This document shows, piece by piece, positions 1 to 5,077 of a DNA stretch of 20,975 nucleotides; the first letter of the stretch is position 1; the number at the start of each line of letters is the position of its first letter. Both the position numbers and the translations under genes were made by a program. The notes beneath the pieces are model-generated. The model was not told the DNA's origin and did no database searches. It was given only the letters and a program-made list of their open reading frames with translations. The DNA is from a virus. The stretch spans positions 1 through 20,975 of IMG/VR virus record IMGVR_UViG_3300034104_003606, one strand, 5' to 3'.

Positions 1-609
1 ACTTCGGCGTTGCGTGCGGAGTTGGATGCTCTGAAACTCAAGACGCGCTATAGGATGGGCGTCGGCGATGGGGCGGGACAGCTATTCGTCTACGGCGATT
101 ATGATTCGATCAAGGCAGCGCAGCGGACTGTGCTTCGAGCGGAGACCGCAGAGCGCGAGCGTGACGAGGCGCGGGCGATCGTAGACGCATGCGCAAAGGT
201 CATCCGCGAGACGGGGCGGCACACGCGCGGCGCGCATGAGACGCCGCACGATCTTGCCGGATTGATAGAGGTCATGCGCCGCGATCTTGATGAGGCGCGG
301 GCGGAGGCCGAGAGGATGCGCGCGTTCCGCGACTTCTTCCGCGACCGCGGCGAAGCCCTGTTCTTTAACTTCGGCATGGAGGCGGTGGACCTTTACAACG
401 CATGCGGCCAGCTTGGCCGGCCCATCCTCGCGGAAACTGAAAAGATGCGGAAGGATGCTGAGCGGTTTGTCTGGCAGGTAAGCGAATGGCTGAAGCCACA
501 ATCAGAAAACCACCGCCGAATCCTAGACGCATACCGGACTGGAGATATTGATGCGGTTAGGTCGGCAATCGACGCCGCCATCCTCGCCGATCGCGGGGGT
601 AAGTCATGA
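1..609 (+). CDS. Coiled-coil hypothetical phage protein, 5' end outside window
   Basis: The frame is open from base 1, so the true start probably lies upstream; a TTG at 10 is available but has no need to be the start. About 200 residues are visible. They contain two charged, Arg/Glu/Ala-rich helical stretches (roughly residues 40-60 and 95-115) that look like coiled coil, a Gly-rich stretch near residues 17-25, and an amphipathic C-terminal region. No catalytic motif is seen. The stop overlaps the next ATG by 4 bp, placing it in the same translationally coupled operon as the small genes that follow. I do not recognise the family; similar coiled-coil proteins of unknown role are common in phage accessory operons. 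Confidence 0.75.
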   Translation, partial: TSALRAELDALKLKTRYRMGVGDGAGQLFVYGDYDSIKAAQRTVLRAETAERERDEARAIVDACAKVIRETGRHTRGAHETPHDLAGLIEVMRRDLDEARAEAERMRAFRDFFRDRGEALFFNFGMEAVDLYNACGQLGRPILAETEKMRKDAERFVWQVSEWLKPQSENHRRILDAYRTGDIDAVRSAIDAAILADRGGKS

Positions 610-821
610 GTATGAAATACATTCGAGACACCTACGGAGTGCCGGCAAAACGCGGCGCGCGCGTTGTGGTTGTGGAGTATGTCGGCGTAGGTAGTCGCGT
701 CGTGAGAAAGACCGGCGGCACAATCACAGGTTCCCGCGGGGCGCACCTGCGTATCCGGCTGGATGGCAGAGCCTACTCTCTAAACTATCATCCCACACAT
801 ATGATCGAGTACCTGACATGA
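606..821 (+). CDS. Small KOW/SH3-like hypothetical protein
   Basis: A 71-residue protein starting at an ATG that overlaps the preceding stop by 4 bp; a second in-frame ATG lies two codons later. The sequence alternates beta-type segments: a basic start, the motif KRGARVVVVEY, a Gly-rich turn, then RGAHLRIRLDGR and a terminal HPTHMIEYL. This resembles small phage proteins with an SH3/KOW-like barrel that keep an RGA...LRVRLDG...YHPT pattern. Their function is unknown to me; nucleic-acid binding is only a guess from the fold and the basic charge. The gene overlaps its downstream neighbour by 4 bp. Confidence 0.8.
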   Translation: MSMKYIRDTYGVPAKRGARVVVVEYVGVGSRVVRKTGGTITGSRGAHLRIRLDGRAYSLNYHPTHMIEYLT

Positions 822-979
822 GCCTGCACCGCAAGAAGCCTAAGATGGCGCGGGCGGCGTGGAGGTCTCTACGGGTCGCCACAGCGTTCATGGTTCACGA
901 GACCAACGAAGCATACGCAATCCTGCGCTGGGTGCTCGCAGTGAGCGGGAGGTCAGCCGCCAGAGGACGCAGAAAATGA
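818..979 (+). CDS. Basic 53-aa hypothetical protein
   Basis: A short open frame from an ATG overlapping the previous stop by 4 bp to a TGA that itself overlaps the next ATG by 4 bp. The product is strongly basic at both ends (SLHRKKPKMAR at the start, ARGRRK at the end), with a hydrophobic/aromatic middle (about residues 33-42) that could be one amphipathic helix. No family is recognised. The position in a chain of ATGA-coupled genes is the main evidence that it is translated. Confidence 0.6.
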   Translation: MSLHRKKPKMARAAWRSLRVATAFMVHETNEAYAILRWVLAVSGRSAARGRRK

Positions 980-1197
980 AGCTTAACCCAGAGTGGAGCG
1001 ACGAATTCAGGGCCGGCTTTGAGGCTGGTTACGTGGCGGCTCAGTCCGATCCGGGGACACGGGCAGGCGCGATGATAAAAATCATGAGGCGGCTTGGGAT
1101 TGTCGGCGCCAGTCACTCGGAGATTGCGGAGCAGGTTTGCAAGAGGCTTGACGGACAGCAAGCAATTATCGATGCATTGAGCGGGAGGAGGAGGTGA
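976..1197 (+). CDS. Hypothetical 73-aa protein
   Basis: The ATG at 976 is chosen because it overlaps the preceding TGA by 4 bp; an in-frame upstream start at 859 would overlap the previous gene by about 120 bp. The protein is mostly helical, with FRAGFEAGYVAAQ near the N-terminus and a C-terminal helix with several charged residues, ending GRRR. No motif or family is recognised. Its last codons contain a purine-rich GGGAGGAGGAGG that serves as the ribosome binding site for the GTG-start gene that follows. Confidence 0.7.
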   Translation: MKLNPEWSDEFRAGFEAGYVAAQSDPGTRAGAMIKIMRRLGIVGASHSEIAEQVCKRLDGQQAIIDALSGRRR

Positions 1198-1382
1198 GCG
1201 AATCACTGACAGATGAGGGTGATTACGCAAATGCCTGTCCGTTTTGCGGATCGGAAAAGGCACGCCTCAATTGGGGTGGGTTTAACACATACGCTTACGT
1301 CGAGTGCCAGACCTGTGGGGCGCAAGGCCCGCCGAATGGCACCGATTCCGGTGCGGTAAGGGTTTGGAATATGAGAGTTTAG
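1194..1382 (+). CDS. Lar-like restriction alleviation zinc ribbon
   Basis: A 62-residue protein starting with GTG at 1194, 4 bp overlapping the previous stop and preceded by a very strong GGAGGAGG. It has the pattern of the Lar family: CPFCGS (C15, C18), a short beta hairpin, CQTCGAQGP (C38, C41), then a Gly/Ala-rich linker and a terminal VWN motif. Four cysteines predict one zinc site. Lar proteins of Rac prophage and relatives modulate host type I restriction-modification so that incoming phage DNA is spared; many phage homologues have not been tested. The family call is good, the biological role here is inferred. Confidence 0.8.
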   Translation: MSESLTDEGDYANACPFCGSEKARLNWGGFNTYAYVECQTCGAQGPPNGTDSGAVRVWNMRV

Positions 1383-1385
1383 CGA

Positions 1386-1832
1386 ATGGCTGACTGTATT
1401 ACCCTGCCGCCAAAGGATCGCGACCGCGACATAGAGCGCGTCGTTAGGCTGCTGCGCGACTACTGCCTGGGGAAGCCGATCAACGTCCGCGTGTCGATTG
1501 CGCGCCCCGAGAGGACGCCGGATCAGCTAAAATATTTGTGGGGCGTAGCGATTGACATGCTATCCCGGCATGCGGGGTACGAAAAAGACGACGTGCACGA
1601 ATACTTGTGCGGTCAGTTTTGGGGATGGAAGCCTAAGCGTGTCCCGGGCGGTGAAACGGTAGATGTCCCGATCCGCACCACGACGAAAGATGAGAACGGA
1701 GAGTGTGACGTAATCGACGGGAAAACGTTTTGGGATTACGTCGAGTTTGTGCAGCGAGTAGGGGCGAGGCAGGGAGTCATCATCCCGGACCCCGATCCAA
1801 ACTACAAAATCAAGAGGCGGGAAGATGCATAG
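1386..1832 (+). CDS. NinB-like recombination protein
   Basis: A 148-residue protein, ATG three bases after the previous stop. The N-terminal half has a basic strand (about residues 32-43) and the motif RTPDQLKYLWG (43-53), followed by a helix with H62, E67, H71. The C-terminal half carries a T-rich strand (RTTTK near residue 97), then FWDYVEFVQRVG and a final IIPDPDPNY. This layout matches NinB/lambda Orf-type single-strand-binding recombination mediators and their uncharacterised phage relatives, which help load recombinases in the RecF-type pathway. It sits with two putative nucleases in the same operon. The match is by pattern, so NinB-like rather than NinB. Confidence 0.65.
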   Translation: MADCITLPPKDRDRDIERVVRLLRDYCLGKPINVRVSIARPERTPDQLKYLWGVAIDMLSRHAGYEKDDVHEYLCGQFWGWKPKRVPGGETVDVPIRTTTKDENGECDVIDGKTFWDYVEFVQRVGARQGVIIPDPDPNYKIKRREDA

Positions 1833-2136
1833 CAATATTCGGGACAGGGCTTTCCTCGATCTATCCTATCGGTTCGGGTGCTTTCTTCGGATTGATGGTG
1901 TGTGCGAAGGCGGAGATGGCGAGCCGTGTCACGCGAACTGGGCGGACTACGGAAAAGGCGGCGGCATGAAGGCGCACGACATTTTTACCGTTCCCGGCTG
2001 CCGCTGCTGCCACCGAGAGCTAGACCAAGGGCGGATGTTCAGCAAAGAGGAAAAGCGGGCAATATGGGAACGCGCATGGCGATCCTATATCGTCGAGCTT
2101 TGGCAGGAAAAGCTAATCGGAGTAATCAAAAAGTGA
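1825..2136 (+). CDS. YbcO/DUF1364-type putative nuclease
   Basis: A 103-residue protein whose ATG overlaps the previous gene by 8 bp. It shows the YbcO/DUF1364 signature: a Cys near the N-terminus (C27, VCEG), CHANW at 35-39, a KGGGMKAHD stretch (44-52) and GCRCCHRELDQG (58-69), then a helix with many charged and aromatic residues. The conserved His and Cys resemble an HNH-like metal-binding fold, and family members are annotated as putative endonucleases in nin-type regions of lambdoid phages. Activity is not established for most. An overlapping frame through 1902-2132 is open but is treated as a shadow of this gene. Confidence 0.75.
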   Translation: MHSNIRDRAFLDLSYRFGCFLRIDGVCEGGDGEPCHANWADYGKGGGMKAHDIFTVPGCRCCHRELDQGRMFSKEEKRAIWERAWRSYIVELWQEKLIGVIKK

Positions 2137-2420
2137 GCGAGTGCCAGTGCAGAGGATGCAAGCTGATGTTCCCTGAACCGAGCTATCCGATTGAGACGAG
2201 GAAAGGTAAGCGCAAGCGATCATTGTATTGCGTTGACTGTCGTCGTGGCAAAAAGAGAAAAGAAGAACAGGCCCGCGCTGAGCGCGACAGGATCAGGCAA
2301 ATGGGGCCGTTTGAAGGGGTTAGGTTGCTGCCAATAGATGCTCCTTTCCCAGAGGGCAACAGGGTATTTGCTAGCTGGGCCGGCCCTGTAAATCGTGAGC
2401 CTTGGAGGCGGTCGATATGA
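2133..2420 (+). CDS. Zinc-ribbon hypothetical protein
   Basis: A 95-residue protein from a GTG at 2133 that overlaps the previous TGA by 4 bp. An upstream start in this frame would lie wholly inside the preceding gene. Cysteines C4, C6, C9 and the pair C33/C36 (YCVDC) can form a zinc site; between and after them lies a strongly basic segment (KGKRKR and RRGKKRKEE) that suggests nucleic-acid contact. The C-terminal third is Pro/Gly-rich without known motifs. I do not recognise the family. Confidence 0.65.
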   Translation: MSECQCRGCKLMFPEPSYPIETRKGKRKRSLYCVDCRRGKKRKEEQARAERDRIRQMGPFEGVRLLPIDAPFPEGNRVFASWAGPVNREPWRRSI

Positions 2421-2797
2421 GTAAGAAAATATTTCGCCCCGCAAAAACTGATGCTAATCAGGCTGAGATTGTGGCCGCGCTAAGGGCGCATGGTTGCGAG
2501 ACCTTGTCACTGGCGCCTATGGGTAACGGTTGCCCTGACTTGCTTGTATGGACGCCGCATGGGCTCTATGCGTCAGACATTGGTATGGCGCCCGCTCGGC
2601 TCGCTGAGGCAAGAGCGTGCTCGGCTCGCTATTCAGGCGAGCATCTTTTGATGGAGATCAAGGACGGCGCCAAGCCTCCTAGCGCCCGCAAGCTGACGCC
2701 GAAACAGCGGGCATTTCATGAATGGTGGCCCGGCGAAATTCACATTGTCGAAACCGTAGATCAGGCCTTAGCGGCCGCTGGAGTGATTGAGACATGA
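2417..2797 (+). CDS. VRR-NUC-type nuclease with an internal insertion
   Basis: A 126-residue protein. The ATG at 2417 overlaps the preceding stop by 4 bp and is preferred over a TTG at 2402. It has the phage VRR-NUC pattern: NQAEIVAALRAHGC (14-27), GNGCPDLLV (37-44, with D41), LLMEIKDG (77-84, with E80 and K82) and PPSARKLTPKQ (87-97). D41, E80 and K82 form the expected PD-(D/E)xK nuclease core; such proteins are thought to act in replication or recombination intermediates. Odd feature: about 32 residues separate PDLLV from LLMEIKDG, where most relatives I know have about 8-12. The extra part carries a 12-bp DNA repeat (2594-2605 and 2619-2630). Confidence 0.8.
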   Translation: MSKKIFRPAKTDANQAEIVAALRAHGCETLSLAPMGNGCPDLLVWTPHGLYASDIGMAPARLAEARACSARYSGEHLLMEIKDGAKPPSARKLTPKQRAFHEWWPGEIHIVETVDQALAAAGVIET

Positions 2798-2973
2798 GCG
2801 GCCTACCTTTCACGTGCAACAATCCTCACCTGTGCAAGAACGGCCATACGTGCGCGCACAACCCCATGAATCAGCTGACCGAATCCCGGCGGCACAAGAT
2901 CGCGGTTTCGGTCAAGCCGGGCGGTGAGTGCAGCCATTACAAGCCGGCGAGCGTTCCACATTCAGAACGATGA
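2794..2973 (+). CDS. Small four-cysteine hypothetical protein
   Basis: A 59-residue frame from an ATG overlapping the nuclease stop by 4 bp. Four cysteines (C8, C14, C20, C46) together with H12, H18, H22 and H48 suggest a small metal-binding protein. The spacing CxNxPHLCxNGHTC is reminiscent of small zinc-binding phage proteins, but no family is recognised. It ends SVPHSER at a TGA that overlaps another ATG. Confidence 0.6.
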   Translation: MSGLPFTCNNPHLCKNGHTCAHNPMNQLTESRRHKIAVSVKPGGECSHYKPASVPHSER

Positions 2974-3026
2974 ATTCTGCCGGTGACGTTGACCAGCCCA
3001 AGTGTCGGCGTAAGATGGACGCATAG
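2970..3026 (+). CDS. Possible 18-aa micro-ORF
   Basis: An 18-codon frame beginning at an ATG overlapping the previous TGA by 4 bp and ending at TAG. It is supported only by that overlap. A weak hairpin follows (CCGGC-GGGGT-GCCGG, 3027-3041), then the ribosome binding site of the next gene. It may be nothing more than the spacer, or a coupling leader for translation of the downstream gene. Confidence 0.2.
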   Translation: MNSAGDVDQPKCRRKMDA

Positions 3027-3055
3027 CCGGCGGGGTGCCGGCGGGAGATGGGAAA

Positions 3056-3409
3056 ATGGGAAGCGTCGAGGCCGATCTGGCCAGCCACGAATCAGCGCAG
3101 GACCGCGCGGACCGTTACAACGATGCCCTTTGCGACTGGATCACGACCGACCGCGTGAAAGCTAAGTTGCGCGATCTGATTTCGGTTCAGTGGGTGACCA
3201 CCGAGGACCTGATGATTCTGGCCGTGTCCGCCATCGCCGACGCCGCCCCGCGCGAAATGACCGGCGCCGCCGCGGCTCACGACAAGGGTATCGAGTTGCT
3301 GACCAATCGCCTTGCCGGTCTCGTCTTGGCCGAGCTGCAACTCGACTTCGCCCGCGAATGCGACGAGATCAGCGCGCAGAATCGAGTGGACGCGAGGGAT
3401 GCGGTATGA
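3056..3409 (+). CDS. Helical hypothetical protein
   Basis: A 117-residue protein. The ATG at 3056 is chosen because GGGAG (3043-3047) lies 8 nt upstream; a GTG at 3035 would place that site inside the gene. The product is acidic and predicted mostly helical, with an Asp/Glu-rich N-terminus, the segment DRVKAKLRDLISVQWVTTED near residues 32-51 and an Ala-rich middle. No motif or membrane segment is seen. It begins a new string of coupled genes after the only small gap in this operon. Function unknown. Confidence 0.65.
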   Translation: MGSVEADLASHESAQDRADRYNDALCDWITTDRVKAKLRDLISVQWVTTEDLMILAVSAIADAAPREMTGAAAAHDKGIELLTNRLAGLVLAELQLDFARECDEISAQNRVDARDAV

Positions 3410-3669
3410 GCGCGCCCTGGGCTGACGTGGATGTGCTGGCGGTGATTGAATCGCACCGGGACCAATGGGGCGATTTGGACAAGCCCGGCTTGTCGTTGGA
3501 GCAATCTCGGCTTTTTGCACTCCGAAACCCGGGGAACGATGAGGCAGTTCTCAGGCAGGCTTTCAATTTGAGGGCTTCCGACGAGTCGCTCCGGAAGGCT
3601 GGACGTGTCCCGGTGATTTCACGCTATCGCCGCCGAGCCTCCATTCATCGCATCGGGGGTGCCGCATGA
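3406..3669 (+). CDS. Hypothetical 87-aa protein
   Basis: The ATG at 3406 overlaps the previous stop by 4 bp; an earlier start in this frame (3190) would be almost wholly inside the preceding gene. The protein has an acidic, tryptophan-containing N-terminal half (PWADVDVL, DQWGDLDK) and a basic C-terminal tail (RYRRRASIHRIG). A segment around residues 45-62 could be a helix-turn-helix-like unit, but this is a loose impression. No family is recognised. Confidence 0.6.
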   Translation: MSAPWADVDVLAVIESHRDQWGDLDKPGLSLEQSRLFALRNPGNDEAVLRQAFNLRASDESLRKAGRVPVISRYRRRASIHRIGGAA

Positions 3670-3869
3670 GCAGTGATAACAAATCTGCAAGGGCCTTTGA
3701 ATTGCAGGCCGCAAGAGTGTCCGAAAGCATGGCTAACCACAGGGAGCGTATCGAATGGCTTTCTGAGCCTGATCCGAGATGGCGCGACGGTACGCCTGTC
3801 GATTCTGCCACTCGGGCAAAGCTTTTTCGCCAAAGCCAAGCCGTACTTTCAGGGGAAGAGCCGGCATGA
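3666..3869 (+). CDS. Hypothetical 67-aa protein
   Basis: Starts at an ATG overlapping the previous stop by 4 bp. The sequence is hydrophilic and helical (SARAFELQAARVSESMANHR), followed by a short EPDPRWRDGTPVDSATRAKL stretch. No recognised domain and no cysteines, unlike the two genes that follow. Translational coupling through ATGA overlaps on both sides is the main support. Confidence 0.6.
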   Translation: MSSDNKSARAFELQAARVSESMANHRERIEWLSEPDPRWRDGTPVDSATRAKLFRQSQAVLSGEEPA

Positions 3870-4033
3870 GCAGCGACAAGGCCGCGCCGGATTGCCGTGG
3901 GTGCAAGTGGTGGGACAACGGCGTTTGCGCTACGCGGAAGGTCGCACAGATCGCGTCGGGTCGCGCTCGGGGCCCGCGCGGCGACTGCGGCCCGGTCGGC
4001 CGCTATTTCGAGCCAAAGGAGCTGCGGGGATGA
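3866..4033 (+). CDS. Cys-rich mini-protein, copy 1 of a tandem pair
   Basis: A 55-residue protein from an ATG overlapping the previous stop by 4 bp. Motifs in order are APDCRGCKWW (C10, C13), a third Cys at C21, then GDCGPVGRYFEPK (C41 and the FEPK end). Four cysteines suggest a zinc knuckle. Short phage proteins of this kind, with a CxxCxW start and a CGxxGRxFEP end, are frequent in accessory operons of proteobacterial phages; I know no function for them. The next gene is a diverged duplicate, sharing identical DNA over 38 bp near the 5' end and a near-identical 3' end. Confidence 0.7.
   Translation: MSSDKAAPDCRGCKWWDNGVCATRKVAQIASGRARGPRGDCGPVGRYFEPKELRG
3874..3911 (+). repeat. 38-bp direct repeat, copy 1
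   Basis: This stretch is identical to 4038-4075 (offset 164 bp) and encodes the shared Cys-x-x-Cys start of the two tandem mini-genes. A second block (about 3978-4021 and 4158-4201) is also nearly identical and encodes the shared C-terminus, while the middle has diverged. Confidence 0.9.
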
Positions 4034-4215
4034 CCACCGACAAGGCCGCGCCGGATTGCCGTGGGTGCAAGTGGTTTGAACCGGCTAACAGGTGCTGGCC
4101 TAGCGGTTGTGCCTGCCCGGAAGTAGCGACCTCAGTTGCATTGAGTGCACGACTGCCTCACGGCGACTGCGGCCCCTCCGGCCGCTACTTCGAGCCAAAG
4201 GAGAAAGAGCAATGA
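4030..4215 (+). CDS. Cys-rich mini-protein, copy 2 of a tandem pair
   Basis: A 61-residue paralogue of the preceding gene, ATG overlapping its stop by 4 bp. It keeps the start (DKAAPDCRGCKW, C10 and C13) and the end (GDCGPSGRYFEPKE, C47) but has a different middle with C22, C27 and C29, so the two copies may bind metal differently. The duplication includes the overlap junction itself, because both copies are offset by 164 bp and lie in different frames. Function unknown. Confidence 0.7.
   Translation: MTTDKAAPDCRGCKWFEPANRCWPSGCACPEVATSVALSARLPHGDCGPSGRYFEPKEKEQ
4038..4075 (+). repeat. 38-bp direct repeat, copy 2
   Basis: Second copy of the repeat at 3874-3911, identical at every base I compared. 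It marks a gene duplication rather than a mobile element. Confidence 0.9.
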
Positions 4216-4361
4216 TGTATGCCCGTACAGTAGTAGGCCCGCCTGTCATCATGCAGATGATCGACGAAACGGAGCGTCAGGCGTATTTTGAACAGTCTGC
4301 GCGGACGGTAGACGGGCAGCGAGCTGAATACCGGCCGCTTGAAAAGGAGGGCGAAAACTGA
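4212..4361 (+). CDS. Hypothetical 49-aa protein closing the accessory operon
   Basis: Starts at ATG 4212 (4-bp overlap with the previous stop; a second ATG follows immediately). The short product has a hydrophobic start (VVGPPVIMQMI) and an acidic rest (DETERQAYFEQSARTVDGQR). No family is recognised. It is the last coding gene before about 920 bp of tRNA-like and structured non-coding sequence, and its final codons overlap the first tRNA-like segment. Confidence 0.6.
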   Translation: MMYARTVVGPPVIMQMIDETERQAYFEQSARTVDGQRAEYRPLEKEGEN

Positions 4362-4431
4362 TAGAGTTCAGGTATTCGGACGTTGCGGGGTTGCGACCCG
4401 CTTAGGTACGCGCAGACGGTTCGATTCCGGG
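4359..4431 (+). tRNA. Degenerate tRNA-like element (anticodon TGC-like)
   Basis: A tRNA-sized segment with a plausible D arm (GTTC 4366-4369 / GGAC 4378-4381, loop with GG), a perfect 5-bp anticodon-type stem GCGGG/CCCGC with a 7-nt loop GTTGCGA (4385-4401; T at position 33, apparent anticodon TGC), and a T-arm-like TTCGATT loop (4420-4426) on a stem of which only the 3 inner pairs form. I find no acceptor stem. The gap between anticodon and T arms is long. Seen: the arms. Inferred: a decayed or highly unusual tRNA gene. Confidence 0.25.
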
Positions 4432-4457
4432 TTCGGTGGTGGTCCCACGACTGCAAA

Positions 4458-4503
4458 GGCTGAGCAGCAAGAACGCAAGCGGGTTCGACTCCCGCGACAG
4501 CCA
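4458..4503 (+). other. T arm plus partial acceptor, tRNA 3' part
   Basis: A perfect T arm (GCGGG, loop TTCGACT, CCCGC; 4479-4495) is followed by GACAGCC and A, the expected acceptor 3' strand and discriminator. The only nearby complement is GGCTG at 4458-4462, which would leave a 16-nt linker in place of the D and anticodon arms. Just upstream, CTGCAAA (4451-4457) looks like a Cys-type anticodon loop (GCA) but has no matching stem. It may be a tRNA remnant, or a minihelix-like RNA. Confidence 0.35.
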
Positions 4504-4577
4504 AGCCCCAACCGCCCGGGGCCGTCCGAAAGTTGTTTGGGGTGAATGCGTAGGCGATGCGCTACAGGCGATGGTGA

Positions 4578-4594
4578 CGGGGTTTCTAGGCCCG
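4578..4594 (+). other. Anticodon-arm-like hairpin (TCT)
   Basis: Stem CGGGG/GCCCG (4 of 5 pairs) closes the 7-nt loop TTTCTAG, with T at position 33, apparent anticodon TCT (Arg) and A at 37. No T arm follows before the next tRNA-like element begins at about 4608. It could be an isolated remnant of a tRNA 5' half or a chance hairpin. Confidence 0.2.
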
Positions 4595-4607
4595 GTGAAC
4601 AAAGCCC

Positions 4608-4678
4608 GATGATGTAGCTCAGATGGTAGAGCGGCGGCCCAAAACCGTGCGACGTGGATTCGAGTTCCACCTTCAATG
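4608..4678 (+). tRNA. Imperfect tRNA gene (Trp-like, CCA?)
   Basis: Shows a textbook D arm: TA at 4615-4616, GCTC/GAGC stem (4617-4620, 4629-4632) and loop AGATGGTA. The T arm is perfect: GTGGA, TTCGAGT, TCCAC (4654-4670). The anticodon region contains CCCAAAACCG, resembling tRNA-Trp (anticodon CCA), but C replaces the invariant T33 and the stem pairs poorly. The acceptor strands GATGATG and CTTCAAT form only 4 pairs plus one wobble of 7. No CCA is encoded. It is either a decaying tRNA or one that needs editing; the amino acid is uncertain. Confidence 0.45.
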
Positions 4679-4711
4679 CCGGGCTCGCATCCGGCCACCC
4701 CAACGTTTAAC

Positions 4712-4736
4712 CGGCCCTAGTGGCCGTAGCAATACC
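4712..4736 (+). repeat. Short repeat, copy with 9-bp insert
   Basis: CGGCCCTAG (4712-4720) and CAATACC (4730-4736) are separated here by nine bases ending in TAG. At 4815-4830 the same two blocks are directly joined. The 9-bp difference is flanked by TAG on both sides, as expected for a small slippage deletion or duplication. Confidence 0.6.
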
Positions 4737-4817
4737 GCCCACTGCGGAGCATCACCAAGGTAGGTCAAGACCTTGTGTGCTCTGGTAACTTGATCAATAG
4801 CCCTTGGCAGTGGGCGG
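4735..4817 (+). other. Long inverted repeat enclosing a hairpin (structured RNA candidate)
   Basis: CCGCCCACTGC (4735-4745) is perfectly complementary to GCAGTGGGCGG (4807-4817), 11 bp. Inside lies a second hairpin: GAGCA/TGCTC (4747-4751, 4778-4782) and CAAGGT/ACCTTG (4756-4761, 4770-4775) around an 8-nt loop. A small hairpin CGGCC-CTAGT-GGCCG (4712-4726) precedes it. There is no T tract, so it is not a simple terminator. The 3' strand lies inside the tRNA-like element at 4800-4901. Confidence 0.45.
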
Positions 4818-4901
4818 CCCTAGCAATACCCCGGCGGCGTGGATAGACACGCGACGAGGTGCAGCAAGGCGTGGAACTGGGTTCGACTCCCAGCAAGGGC
4901 C
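4800..4901 (+). tRNA. Unusually long tRNA-like element (102 nt)
   Basis: The acceptor strands GCCCTTG (4800-4806) and CAAGGGC (4894-4900) pair perfectly over 7 bp, and the T arm is perfect (CTGGG, TTCGACT, CCCAG; 4877-4893). A D-arm-like hairpin GCGT-GGATAGAC-ACGC lies at 4837-4852. However, 30 extra bases (4807-4836) separate it from the acceptor strand, and the expected anticodon arm (4853-4876) does not form a 5-bp stem. No CCA is encoded. A tRNA carrying an insertion, or a tRNA-like non-coding RNA, are both possible; no amino acid is assigned. Confidence 0.4.
4815..4830 (+). repeat. Short repeat, copy without insert
   Basis: The 16-bp joined form of the repeat at 4712-4736. It lies in the part of the 4800-4901 tRNA-like element that separates the acceptor strand from the D-arm-like hairpin, so it may have been added by a local duplication. 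Confidence 0.6.
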
Positions 4902-4997
4902 CGTGAGGCGGACAGGCCGCCAAGTTTCCGGGCTTGTGGTGACTCCACTTGCGCCGATTAGTCAGGCGTGGCCCCGGCCATACGGGGCACTAGATTC

Positions 4998-5074
4998 ATG
5001 GGATTAGCACGGTCTGGTAGTGCGCTCGGTTTGGGGCCGAGAGGTCGGGGGTTCGAATCCCTCATCCCATACCA
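4998..5074 (+). tRNA. tRNA-Pro (anticodon TGG)
   Basis: A complete cloverleaf. Acceptor ATGGGAT/ATCCCAT is 7 perfect pairs, with TA at positions 8-9. The D arm is GCAC/GTGC with loop GGTCTGGTA. The anticodon arm is CTCGG/CCGAG with loop TTTGGGG and anticodon TGG at 5032-5034. The variable loop is AGGTC, and the T arm GGGGG/CCCTC has loop TTCGAAT. The discriminator is A and CCA is encoded at 5072-5074. It reads CCA and, by wobble, other Pro codons. It is the only fully canonical tRNA in the cluster. A stable hairpin GCCCCG-GCCATA-CGGGGC (4971-4988) lies just upstream. Confidence 0.96.
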
Positions 5075-5077
5075 AAC

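Noticed and set aside
82-746. Overlapping - strand frames at the left edge
   Set aside because: Antisense to two ATGA-coupled + strand genes; no domain pattern.
1902-2132. Upstream extension of the zinc-ribbon gene
   Set aside because: It would lie entirely within the YbcO-like gene in another frame; the GTG at 2133 with a 4-bp overlap is the consistent start.
3027-3041. CCGGC-GGGGT-GCCGG hairpin
   Set aside because: Short, common in GC-rich DNA, no T tract and no clear relation to a start codon.
4506-4542. Hairpin CCCCAA/TTGGGG as a terminator
   Set aside because: No T tract follows and the loop is long; it may just be part of the folded RNA locus.
4546-4617. 23-codon frame starting ATG in the RNA locus
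   Set aside because: No ribosome binding site, overlaps tRNA-like structures, and composition is not protein-like.
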